DNA from: Oceanipulchritudo sp049975345
Lineage (GTDB): Bacteria; Verrucomicrobiota; Verrucomicrobiia; Opitutales; Oceanipulchritudinaceae
Length of the DNA stretch: 64,000 nucleotides
Direction of reading: 5' to 3'
Assembly: GCA_049975345.1 (NCBI GenBank)
Contig: JBNGDP010000001.1
Location: 124,001 to 188,000, forward strand
The first letter of the stretch is position 1. The number at the start of each line of letters is the position of its first letter. The notes under the pieces were generated by a model that saw only the letters and a list, made by a program, of their open reading frames with translations, had not been told where the DNA came from and did not search any database. A program made the position numbers and the translations under genes. Shown in pieces: positions 26,505-34,681 of this stretch.

Positions 26505-26540
26505 CCCCGGTCACCGCGCAGGCGGGACCGGGGTTTTTTA
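26505..26540 (+). terminator. Rho-independent terminator
   Basis: The stem CCCCGGTC/GACCGGGG is followed by TTTTTTA, 31 bases after the PEP-CTERM gene stop. The same stem sequence is used by the terminator at 31672-31709. Confidence 0.88.
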
Positions 26541-26550
26541 TTCCCCTATA

Positions 26551-26565
26551 TTGGTAGACTAACAC
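26551..26565 (-). promoter_or_regulatory. Operator site e (LacI-regulon palindrome, reversed)
   Basis: On the plus strand it reads TTGGTAGACTAACAC; the core TGGTAGACTAACA is one mismatch from a perfect palindrome. It lies 48 bases before the 1368-aa protein start, between that gene and the preceding terminator. Confidence 0.7.
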
Positions 26566-26613
26566 CCCTTGTGGAATGCACGGGCCGAACAAATACACAA
26601 ACCTTGATATATC

Positions 26614-29600
26614 ATGCACTCCCTTATCCCCAAGTTTCAATTGCTACTGCTATCCCTGACCAGCCTTGCGCTTCATCTTGACGCCGTCGTCGCCACCTAT
26701 GACGGATTTGACCACTACGGCACCGGGACCGCCCTTGCCTCCACCGACGCGAACGGCTTTGGCTGGTCGGGCGGTTGGTTCCAGGATGACCTCTCCACAT
26801 CACCGTCCGCAGCCATACCGCGTTCAACGCAAATCGCCGCGCCGGAGGGGTATGTGGTACTCACAAACCGCAGTATCAGCCCGGTGGATACATCATCAGT
26901 CGGCAGCCTTGGCCGCCGGTTGGATACGGGTGGCACCGTTGACCTTTCCTCGGATGGCGATGTGTACTTCAGCCTGCTCGTGCGCCGCAACGCGGCCCAG
27001 GACCAGAGCTTCGGCCTCAAGGCCTCCGGGTCGAACCATCTCGCCCGAATCACCCTGACAACGGGTAACCAGATCCAGGTACTGCTACGCGACGGCGCCA
27101 GCACGGACACAATCGACCTCAATGGCAGCCTGCCTTCGGGCGACGGGGATTTCCTCGTCATCGGAAAATTCAGCTGCGCCGGCGCTGGGAACGAGACCCT
27201 CTCCGCAAAAGTCTACGCCGCATCCACCGATACGGTCCGGTATTATGAATCCACTACATGGGATGCAACCGTCAGTGCGGAGCTGGGAACAGGCGCCCTC
27301 GACGCCGCCTTCTTCTTCCCCGACGCACGTGGATCCACTCCGCTTTCCGTGGAATCCGCCCTCATGGGTGAATTCCGCATGGCGGAGGACTGGCGCGACG
27401 TGGTGGGCGCACCGAGGCGGGTAGTCTATCCGGTCGACACCGGTGTGCTGGATGTGACCGCCGCCCCCTACAATGCAGCCGGTGACGGCATCAGCGACGA
27501 CACCGCCGCCATCCAGGCGGCCATCCATGACGCCCTTGCCAATTCGGAAAACACCGGCGCTGAGCAGATTGTCTACCTGCCGGAAGGAACTTACCTCGTC
27601 TCGGACACCCTCTGGGGACGGTTGTTCAACGCAACCCCCGCCCTCGGCACACCGCAGTTTGGCCTCATCCTGCAGGGCGAATCGGAAAGCGGAACCGTCA
27701 TTCGGCTGGCGGACACCACCTTCACCAATCCCGGCAGTCCTGAGCCGGTGGTCTGGTTTGGCGCCAACAGCGTCGTTTCCGGCAATTCCGCCTTCGACAA
27801 CTACCTGCGTGACCTGACCATCGACACCGGAACCGGTAATTCCGGTGCCATCGGGGTTGACTTTCTTGGCAATAACAACGCCTCCCTCCGGCGGGTCACC
27901 ATCCGCAGCGGGGATGGCCAGGGAGTCATCGGGCTCGACCTCCGCCGCACCGAGCAGGGTCCCGAGCTGATCAGCCGGTTGACCGTGGAGGGATTCCAGA
28001 CCGGCATCGAGAATTCCTTCGACCGGCTGCAGGTCACCTTTGAGGATCTCACTCTTCGCAACCAGGGAACGGTGGGTATCAGTACTTTCTCCAACACGCT
28101 CGCCATCCGTCTGCTGCGCAGCGAGAACACCGTGCCAGCCCTGCAGTCAACCGGCCCTGACTCCACCATCAGCCTGCGCGAAGCATGGCTGGAGGGCGGC
28201 AGCGGGGGCAGCGCCATTATCACAACCGCCCGCTTGTATCTGGAGGATGTCGCGGCCAGTGGATACGACCGCATCCTCAATCACGCCGGAGCTGACATCC
28301 CCGGCCTCAACATCACCTCATTTTATTCCGACTCCGCCAACACCTTCATCAGCCCGCCCGCGCACCTTGGCCTGCTCTCGCGCCAGCACCCGGAATTCTT
28401 CGATCCCAACCATGATAACTGGGCCAATGTCGTCAGCTTCGGGGCAAACCCAAATGACACCGGCAGCGACGCCACCGCCATTCAGGCCGCCATCGATTCC
28501 GGGAAAAGTGTCCTGTACTTTCCCACCGCCACCAGCTCGCCGGGCGAATACCGCGTAGACGCCCCCGTTTACTTGCGCGGCAACATCCGGTCCGTGGAGG
28601 GCCTGTTTCAGGAAATTGTCGGATTTTCTGGAAGCTTTGCGCCGGAAAGCCCGGTTGCAACCATCGCCACAGTCGAGGACGGACCGGGATCACCGCTCTT
28701 CATCAGCGACCTGTCCATGGGCGTCACCTCCCTCTACTTTCACTGGCGGTTGCGCCACGCCTCGGCGCGTGACCTCGTGCTGACGAATGTAAAGGGCAGC
28801 CTGATCAATAGCCGCGACGCAGGCGACCTCTATGGTGCCAACACCGGCGGCGCGCCTTGGAACCTGCAATTCCCGCAGAAGGCATGGTTCCGCCAGTTCA
28901 ATCCGGAAACCTTCCGCGGCATCAACGTGCTCAACAATGGCGGCGACCTCTGGATCCATGGCATGAAGACCGAGCGCACCACCACCGCCGTCAAGACGGT
29001 CGGCGGCGGCCGCACGGAGGTCCATGGCGCCTTCCATCTCGGCCAGTGGCCGGGCGCGGAGGATGTTCCGGTCTATGAAACCGTCGATTCCGCGTTTTCC
29101 GCCACGTTCCGCACCCGCGGCTCCGGCAGCAACAGCTTCACGACCACAGCCGTCGAGCTGCGCTCGGGAAGTATCGACTCGATCACAACCGCCATCCTCC
29201 CCTCTTCCGCTCTCTTCACCAGCTATCCCGCCGGCTTCACCCGGCCTTCACTCCCGGTTGTATCCATTTATCCATCACTTCCAACCGCCTCGGAGGATGC
29301 CGTCTCCCTGATCAGCGGCGAGCTGACCCTGCGGCGAACGGGCGACCTCGCCTCCCCGCTCACGGTTGACCTCTTGTTCAGCGGAGAGGCCATTCCCGGT
29401 TCGGACTACACCGCCCTGTCGGCTTCCGCCAGTTTCCCTGCCAGCGTCGGCGAATTTACTCTTTTCGTGGATCCGCTTGATGACAGCCTCCGCGAAGGCA
29501 CCGAGGATGTTGTTGTTTCCATCGCACCCGATGCCGCCTACGTCACCGGCTGGCCGGAAGCCGCAGCTGTCAGCATCCACGACGACGATCTCCCCACCGC

Positions 29601-30720
29601 GCCCTTTAACACCGCCGACCTCCGGGTGTGGTTGCGCGAAGATCTCCAGCGCGCGGCAGACGGCCGCATTTATCGCTGGCTTGACGCATCCGGCAACGGC
29701 AACGACGCCTTCGTTTACAGCCCCATTGGCAACCAGCGCGCGCCGGAATGGAATCCCTACGCCTTCGGATCGCGCGGCGGCGCAGCCTGCGAGGTCGACT
29801 TCTTCCAGTTCCATCGGTCCGGCACCATCGCCAACAGTATCCATTCCCAGCGCACTCTCTTTCTGGTCCTACAGACCGGCTCTGACATTACCAGTCGCCA
29901 GATGCTTTACCAGCAGGGCGACAGCACCTCCGGCCTCTCCCTTTACCTTGAAAGCGGTGACCTCCACTTCGCTGTCTGGCCCACCGGATCCGTCACCAGC
30001 CTCTCCTTGCCCGTTTCCGCAATCGATAACCTCGTCATCTCCGCGGCGGTTGACACCTCCGCCCAGTCCATGGAGCTGACCGTCAATGGCAGCAGCACTT
30101 CGACCGCCCTCCCTTCCAGCAGCTCATTCGCGAAAACCTTTGAAACCGCCTCCCTCGGCGCCCTCTACGAACGCACCCGCTTCCCCAGCGGCGCCGTGAC
30201 CGGCTACGGGGAATTTCCCCTCCTCGGCGGTATCATTGGCGAATTTCTCATGTTTAATACCTCCCTCTCCGCCCCGGACGAAGCCGACGTCCTTGCCTAT
30301 CTGGAGGACCGCCTGACCAACGGCTTTGCCGCATGGCAATTATCAGAATTTGCCGCCACCCCGGACGGGCCGTCCTCAGCCGCCGCCGATATCCTCGCAG
30401 ACCCGGAGACCGACGGCATCCACAACCTCGTCGAATACGCCCTCGGACTCGATCCCCTCGCCGCCAGCAACTCAGGCTTGCCCTTTCAGTCATTCACCTC
30501 CGTCGGCCCAGACACCTACCTCACCCTGCAGGTCCCACGCGCCGCCATCCGCTCCGACCTCACCTACGCCGTCGAGGTCTCCACTGACCTGCAATCCTGG
30601 TTCACCGGCCCCGGACACACCCTCACCCTCCAGGATATCGCAACCCTCCTGGAGGTCCGCTCGGCCACCCCCATGGAGTCCGGGCCAAGGCAGTTCCTGC
30701 GGCTTAAAGTGGAACGCTGA
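26614..30720 (+). CDS. Giant secreted beta-helix protein with two lamin-G-like domains and a Calx-beta-like domain
   Basis: This 1368-aa protein has a signal peptide in the first 25 residues, then a lamin-G-like domain (TYDGFDHYGTG to MGEFRMAEDWRDV, about 27-265). Two pectate-lyase-3 motifs start beta-helix runs: APYNAAGDGISDDTAAIQAA (about 285-304) and VSFGANPNDTGSDATAIQAA (about 608-627). Next come a Calx-beta-like repeat (about 890-985, ending AAAVSIHDDDLP), a second lamin-G-like domain (YRWLDASGNGNDAF to GEFLMFNTSLSAPDE), and the end module NLVEYALGLDPL. Residues 270-880 parallel the 1056-aa protein at 14302, but the C-terminal tag is absent. It is probably an extracellular polysaccharide lyase or hydrolase, with substrate unknown. 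Confidence 0.78.
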   Translation: MHSLIPKFQLLLLSLTSLALHLDAVVATYDGFDHYGTGTALASTDANGFGWSGGWFQDDLSTSPSAAIPRSTQIAAPEGYVVLTNRSISPVDTSSVGSLGRRLDTGGTVDLSSDGDVYFSLLVRRNAAQDQSFGLKASGSNHLARITLTTGNQIQVLLRDGASTDTIDLNGSLPSGDGDFLVIGKFSCAGAGNETLSAKVYAASTDTVRYYESTTWDATVSAELGTGALDAAFFFPDARGSTPLSVESALMGEFRMAEDWRDVVGAPRRVVYPVDTGVLDVTAAPYNAAGDGISDDTAAIQAAIHDALANSENTGAEQIVYLPEGTYLVSDTLWGRLFNATPALGTPQFGLILQGESESGTVIRLADTTFTNPGSPEPVVWFGANSVVSGNSAFDNYLRDLTIDTGTGNSGAIGVDFLGNNNASLRRVTIRSGDGQGVIGLDLRRTEQGPELISRLTVEGFQTGIENSFDRLQVTFEDLTLRNQGTVGISTFSNTLAIRLLRSENTVPALQSTGPDSTISLREAWLEGGSGGSAIITTARLYLEDVAASGYDRILNHAGADIPGLNITSFYSDSANTFISPPAHLGLLSRQHPEFFDPNHDNWANVVSFGANPNDTGSDATAIQAAIDSGKSVLYFPTATSSPGEYRVDAPVYLRGNIRSVEGLFQEIVGFSGSFAPESPVATIATVEDGPGSPLFISDLSMGVTSLYFHWRLRHASARDLVLTNVKGSLINSRDAGDLYGANTGGAPWNLQFPQKAWFRQFNPETFRGINVLNNGGDLWIHGMKTERTTTAVKTVGGGRTEVHGAFHLGQWPGAEDVPVYETVDSAFSATFRTRGSGSNSFTTTAVELRSGSIDSITTAILPSSALFTSYPAGFTRPSLPVVSIYPSLPTASEDAVSLISGELTLRRTGDLASPLTVDLLFSGEAIPGSDYTALSASASFPASVGEFTLFVDPLDDSLREGTEDVVVSIAPDAAYVTGWPEAAAVSIHDDDLPTAPFNTADLRVWLREDLQRAADGRIYRWLDASGNGNDAFVYSPIGNQRAPEWNPYAFGSRGGAACEVDFFQFHRSGTIANSIHSQRTLFLVLQTGSDITSRQMLYQQGDSTSGLSLYLESGDLHFAVWPTGSVTSLSLPVSAIDNLVISAAVDTSAQSMELTVNGSSTSTALPSSSSFAKTFETASLGALYERTRFPSGAVTGYGEFPLLGGIIGEFLMFNTSLSAPDEADVLAYLEDRLTNGFAAWQLSEFAATPDGPSSAAADILADPETDGIHNLVEYALGLDPLAASNSGLPFQSFTSVGPDTYLTLQVPRAAIRSDLTYAVEVSTDLQSWFTGPGHTLTLQDIATLLEVRSATPMESGPRQFLRLKVER

Positions 30721-30738
30721 GCTCCAGGTCGTTCCGGA

Positions 30739-30753
30739 TTGTTAGAATAACAG
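30739..30753 (+). promoter_or_regulatory. Operator site f (LacI-regulon palindrome)
   Basis: TTGTTAGAATAACAG contains the near-perfect palindrome TGTTAGAATAACA. It lies 79 bases before the next PEP-CTERM gene start. Confidence 0.7.
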
Positions 30754-30832
30754 TCATCCGTCTTTGAAAACACCGAGGCGCCACGGTCTGCTAAAGGCTC
30801 CTCCAAATCAAAATCACCCGAAACCACATGCA

Positions 30833-31636
30833 ATGAAAGCGAAACTCATTACCCTTCTCGGCGGCGCCGTGCTCCTCGCCTCCGCCTCACAGGCGGCGAT
30901 TGTCCTCATGGATCAGTCCTTCACTCTGGATGGGAGCGACTCCCCTACAATCAATGGCACGGCTGTTGGTTCTGCAAATACTGCCGCCGGCGTGGCGTCA
31001 ACTTGGACAGCAGCCACAGGAACAAGTGGAGTCCTGAGAACAGACGGCGAAATTTATGGCAATGTCGGCAACGTGTCCGCTTTTGTCGGGCTCGGAAGCC
31101 TTATCGATGATTCAAAAAACACCCCTTCTGGCTTATTTACACTCACCGCTACATTATCTGCGCCTTCTGGCTCAAACTGGACTTCCGTTGGCTTCTTTAC
31201 AACCGGGACAATTGGGGAAAATTTCACCGGTAACACTGCTGCAGGAGTTGGCACCGTCCTCTACAGAACAACCCCCGCACTGGATTTCTTCAAGGGCCCG
31301 GATACTGGACCCGGTAGCATATCGGACATAACTGGCGTCAGTGGCTCCCAGACAGTTGTCGTCGTCCTGGATTTAACCTCTGCCGGGGATACGGGCGCTG
31401 GAGACTATGGAAGCGTTTCCTTTTACCGTAATTCGGTGAGTCCTGCAAATCTCGAGGTTACCCAGGATTTTGACGGAGCGATATCAATCGACTCTGTCGG
31501 CATATCAACTGCAGCTACCACAGGTGCCTTGGAATCCATCACCCTCACCCAGGTCCCCGAGCCCTCCACCTACGCCATTTGGGCCGGGCTCATGACCCTC
31601 GGGCTGGTCCTTTACCGCAGGCGGCGCATCCAATAA
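30833..31636 (+). CDS. PEP-CTERM secreted protein, function unknown
   Basis: This 267-aa protein has a signal peptide (KAKLITLLGGAVLLASASQA), a Gly/Ser/Thr-rich beta-strand body and the PEP-CTERM tail VPEPSTYAIWAGLMTLGLVL with the basic end YRRRRIQ. I recognise no catalytic domain; the body pattern (FFTTGTIGENFTG, ISIDSVGISTAA) suggests a concanavalin-like beta sandwich. I start at ATG 30833 because the 23 residues before it in the open frame are not signal-like. Operator f is upstream and a strong terminator follows, so it is a separate transcription unit. Confidence 0.8.
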   Translation: MKAKLITLLGGAVLLASASQAAIVLMDQSFTLDGSDSPTINGTAVGSANTAAGVASTWTAATGTSGVLRTDGEIYGNVGNVSAFVGLGSLIDDSKNTPSGLFTLTATLSAPSGSNWTSVGFFTTGTIGENFTGNTAAGVGTVLYRTTPALDFFKGPDTGPGSISDITGVSGSQTVVVVLDLTSAGDTGAGDYGSVSFYRNSVSPANLEVTQDFDGAISIDSVGISTAATTGALESITLTQVPEPSTYAIWAGLMTLGLVLYRRRRIQ

Positions 31637-31671
31637 TTTCAAGGAGTTAGAGAGGTTTTAAAGGGTTAAGG

Positions 31672-31709
31672 GCCCCGGTCGCCGCCACGCGGCACCGGGG
31701 CTTTTTTTT
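31672..31709 (+). terminator. Rho-independent terminator
   Basis: The stem GCCCCGGT/ACCGGGGC is followed by eight T, 35 bases after the PEP-CTERM stop. It ends 2 bases before the convergent PIN toxin gene. Confidence 0.9.
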
Positions 31710-31711
31710 AT

Positions 31712-32140
31712 TCAAGCTTCCCGCAGCGGCCCGGCACAGCCCGGATGCACCTGCAGCCCAAGCGACCGGACCGCCGCCGCCATCTCGCGGTCAAAGGTGG
31801 CCAGTGCCAGCCCGTCAAGGTGCCCGCTCAACCGCTCAAACAGGAACACGTACCCGACATCCGCAGCACGCAGTCCCAATTCGCGATTCATCAGGCGCAC
31901 GCTGGGATAATCCTCCGCTGCGAGTGAAATCCAGTTCAGACGCGATTCCAATTCCCGCCAGTTCCGCCATACCGATGGGCCCGCCCGGCGGCGAGTCAGC
32001 GCCGCATCCACCTCAACGGGCAGCCAGTTCCACGACCAAACCGGATCCGCCTCCAGCCAGATTTTTCCGGCGGCCCCGCTTCCTTTTTCCTCCATCACCA
32101 GCGGCACCACCGCACTCGCATCCCAAAATACCCGGCCCAT
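31712..32140 (-). CDS. PIN-domain toxin (VapC-like)
   Basis: This 142-aa protein has the PIN fold: FWDASAVVPLVMEE at the N-terminus gives the first acidic residue, a middle Glu lies in WLPVEVDAALTRRR, and RAADVGYVFLFERLSGHLDG, then LALATFDREM, gives the last acidic residues. PIN toxins are Mg-dependent RNases. ATG 32140 is used; a GTG at 32146 would overlap the antitoxin stop (GTGA). It pairs with the antitoxin just upstream and interrupts the regulon between two operator-controlled units. Confidence 0.85.
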   Translation of the reverse strand: MGRVFWDASAVVPLVMEEKGSGAAGKIWLEADPVWSWNWLPVEVDAALTRRRAGPSVWRNWRELESRLNWISLAAEDYPSVRLMNRELGLRAADVGYVFLFERLSGHLDGLALATFDREMAAAVRSLGLQVHPGCAGPLREA

Positions 32141-32142
32141 CG

Positions 32143-32451
32143 TCACCAGTCCTTCGATTCCCGCATCTCCACCACCGTGTTCTCCACGCGCCGCCCGTCG
32201 CCGGGCCGGCCCACCGTCGGTTTCCAGTTTCCCTTCGGAACCTTCGACGTACGGACGCTCAACCCCATCGTCCGAAGCCGCTCCACTTCCACGGTGTCAC
32301 CCCCCGTCCTTGCCTCGGAGCCCTTCTGGATCGGCGTCAACCACGCCACCGGCGTCTCCCGCACACACACTTCAACCGGTTCCCCGGTCGCTTCCACCTG
32401 CCTCAGGTATTCCGATAATCGCGCTTTCAGCTGACCTACTTTGACCCGCAT
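32143..32451 (-). CDS. Phd/YefM-type antitoxin
   Basis: This 102-aa protein begins MRVKVGQLKARLSEYLRQVE, then TGEPVEVCVRETPVAWLTPI: the Phd/YefM/prevent-host-death fold that binds DNA and, by its C-terminal tail (GNWKPTVGRPGDG), blocks the toxin. The start at ATG 32451 is fixed by the fold and by the palindromic promoter right before it. It is operonic with the PIN toxin. Confidence 0.88.
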   Translation of the reverse strand: MRVKVGQLKARLSEYLRQVEATGEPVEVCVRETPVAWLTPIQKGSEARTGGDTVEVERLRTMGLSVRTSKVPKGNWKPTVGRPGDGRRVENTVVEMRESKDW

Positions 32452-32487
32452 GGTGACTAACTTAGTCCTGACATGCCGCCCCGTCAA
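32452..32487 (-). promoter_or_regulatory. Leaderless promoter with operator palindrome for the 32-kb toxin-antitoxin pair
   Basis: On the minus strand TTGACG (32482-32487), a 17-base spacer and TAAGTT (32459-32464) form a sigma70-like promoter. The -10 lies within the perfect palindrome GACTAA-G-TTAGTC (32455-32467), which ends 3 bases before the antitoxin ATG. Transcription would begin at or near the start codon. Confidence 0.65.
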
Positions 32488-32523
32488 TAGGGTTTCCCAA
32501 CCCCACCGCCATCTGTCCCGGAA

Positions 32524-32538
32524 TTGTTAGTCTCGCAT
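32524..32538 (+). promoter_or_regulatory. Operator site g (LacI-regulon palindrome)
   Basis: TTGTTAGTCTCGCAT lies 53 bases before the first gene of the long catabolic operon (32592 to 47868). Confidence 0.7.
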
Positions 32539-32591
32539 TCGGGGTCTTTTTACTCGGCCCGGCGGTTCCGCGAGGATAGGAATTTCCCCTG

Positions 32592-34679
32592 ATGGACCCC
32601 GTGCTGACATACCACCCAACGACTGCTGAAGAACTGAACGGCGCCCTCAAGTCGCTTGCGGAGGCGCGCGGCACGGGGGACACCCGCCCGGCCGAGATCC
32701 AGCTGCCGCCGCATCCGCTGGATCTTGAGGGCCCGCTTATGCTTGGTCCAAAGCATTCCCATCTGACATTCACAACGGAGAACCCTGGAAAATCCGCCCT
32801 GCGCTCGTTGCGGGCCCTGCGAGATTTTAAGGAAACCACCCTGAACAACCGCACCGTCTGGCACCTGCACCTGCCGGAGGTGCAATCGGGCGCGCGGCAT
32901 CCACGGACCCTGTTTGTCAACGGCGCGCCGCGTCCGCGTGCCCGCTATCCAAAATTCGACCCGCAGGAGAACCCGGAGGCCATGCTCAAGGCGGTTCCCT
33001 ATGAGGAGGGTCAGGTCCCGGTGCTGCACTGGGGAACGCACCGCATCCCGACCCAGCCCGGCGACATCGACCCGTCATGGGAAAATCTCTACGATGCGGA
33101 GCTGGTGGGGATGCATTTCTGGACGGAGGAGCGCCTGCCTAACCTGCACTTCAATGCAGAATCCAACCAGCTGACGAGCAGCTTCCGCACGGCCTACCGG
33201 CTGACTGAGGGGACCAAGCCCCTCCCCTTCCGTTACTTCATCGAGAACCTCCTCGACGCGCTGACCGAGCCCGGCGAGTGGTGCCTGCTCGAGACCACGG
33301 GCGACCTTTATTATTTTCCGAAGGAGGGTGAAATCCTTGAAGACACTGTCGTGGAAATTCCACTACTGGCCACCCTCGTCAAAATCCAGGGCGGCGGCTA
33401 TGGCAGTTCGAAGGATGCGGGCGATCCGACGACGGCTGACTGGGTCAGCTCGATTACCTTTGACGGCATCACCTTCAGCCACAGCGACTGGTTGCCGATC
33501 ATGGGGCGAAACCTCAGCGTCGACCACAAGGTGCCGAAGACCGGACGCCCGATGGGCGCCTCCACGCAGGCCGCCATCGACGGCGTGGGAGCGATCGACA
33601 TTACATACGCCCGCGACATCCGCTTCAGCAATTGCCGCTTCGAGCACCTGCGGGGTCATGCCGTCCGGGTGAATGAAGGCTGCGGGGACGTACAAATCGA
33701 CAACTCCGTCTTCCGCGACCTTGGCGGGAGCGCCCTGCTCGCCCACGGGGCGGATGTGGATGGCCCGCCCGCCGGACGCACCCGCAACATTTACTTCCTG
33801 AACAACGACTGTGAGCGACTGGGACGCGTCTTCTTCAGCTCCTGCGGTGTACTTGGTGGGGCCGTTCACCGCATGGTCATCGCCCACAACCGCATCCACG
33901 ACCTCTTTTATTCCGGTATTTCCCTTGGCTGGACGTGGGGCTATGCCGAGACGGTCTCCTCCGAGCATGTAGTGGAATATAACGACATCCGCGATGTCAG
34001 CCAGGGGCTGCTCAACGACCTCGGAGGCGTTTACCTTGTCGGGCGCAACACCGGATCCGTGATCCGCCGCAACAAGGTGGTGAACGTGAAGGACTGCAAC
34101 TTTGGCGCCAAAAGCATCTATCTTGACGAGGGCTGCTGCCACATCCTCGTTGAACAGAACCTCTGCATCGGCGCCAGCGAGGCCAACTTCAACATGCATT
34201 ACGGACAGGGGCACGTTTTGCGGCACAATATCTTCATCGACGGTGGACATGCCGGCATCCGCGCCAGCCGCGACGACGGCGGCTGCCTCTTCAGCGCTTA
34301 CCAGAACATCCTCCTCAGCAGTGAGTCCGCCTACCGGGCCGGTTACGCGCTGGCCAACCTCGCCCATTCTTCCGCAAAGGCGGATTTCAACCTCATCTGG
34401 CCGGGCAACGAAAAGGAAGCCGAGCTTCTCCATCCGCCCTACCTTGGGCATGAACGCGTGCCGTTTGCCGACTGGCAGGCTGCCGGGAATGATCGCAACG
34501 CCGTCTTTGCTGATCCATTGTTCATCGATGCCGCCTCCGGCGACTACCGCTTGCAGCCGGACTCTCCCGCCCACAAGCTGGGCTTCCGCGAATGGGATCA
34601 TGCCCGTGCCGGTCCGGTCGATCCGGACACCCTGCCCGATTACCGGAGCTCCACCGGCCACCGTCCCGCTGAATTCTGA
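32592..34679 (+). CDS. Right-handed beta-helix glycan-active enzyme, GH141-like
   Basis: This 695-aa protein has no signal peptide. The N-terminal part has TLFVNGAPRPRARYPKFDP and later LLETTGDLYYFPKEGE, a pair of motifs found in GH141/GH120-type beta-helix glycosidases (a small beta-sandwich inserted before the helix). From about residue 270 parallel beta-helix coils follow (SITFDGITFSHSDWLPIMG, NCRFEHLRGHAVRVNEG, NRIHDLFYSGISLGWTWGY). GH141 includes alpha-L-fucosidases and xylanases; in Verrucomicrobiota such genes occur in fucoidan loci. The family call is from memory of motifs, not a search. It is first gene of the long operon, preceded by operator g, with a 2-base gap to the transporter gene. 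Confidence 0.68.
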   Translation: MDPVLTYHPTTAEELNGALKSLAEARGTGDTRPAEIQLPPHPLDLEGPLMLGPKHSHLTFTTENPGKSALRSLRALRDFKETTLNNRTVWHLHLPEVQSGARHPRTLFVNGAPRPRARYPKFDPQENPEAMLKAVPYEEGQVPVLHWGTHRIPTQPGDIDPSWENLYDAELVGMHFWTEERLPNLHFNAESNQLTSSFRTAYRLTEGTKPLPFRYFIENLLDALTEPGEWCLLETTGDLYYFPKEGEILEDTVVEIPLLATLVKIQGGGYGSSKDAGDPTTADWVSSITFDGITFSHSDWLPIMGRNLSVDHKVPKTGRPMGASTQAAIDGVGAIDITYARDIRFSNCRFEHLRGHAVRVNEGCGDVQIDNSVFRDLGGSALLAHGADVDGPPAGRTRNIYFLNNDCERLGRVFFSSCGVLGGAVHRMVIAHNRIHDLFYSGISLGWTWGYAETVSSEHVVEYNDIRDVSQGLLNDLGGVYLVGRNTGSVIRRNKVVNVKDCNFGAKSIYLDEGCCHILVEQNLCIGASEANFNMHYGQGHVLRHNIFIDGGHAGIRASRDDGGCLFSAYQNILLSSESAYRAGYALANLAHSSAKADFNLIWPGNEKEAELLHPPYLGHERVPFADWQAAGNDRNAVFADPLFIDAASGDYRLQPDSPAHKLGFREWDHARAGPVDPDTLPDYRSSTGHRPAEF

Positions 34680-34681
34680 CC

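Noticed and set aside
32455..32467. GACTAAGTTAGTC as another LacI-regulon operator
   Set aside because: It shares TTAG only; the TG and CA outer bases are missing and it fits better as the operator of the adjacent toxin-antitoxin pair.
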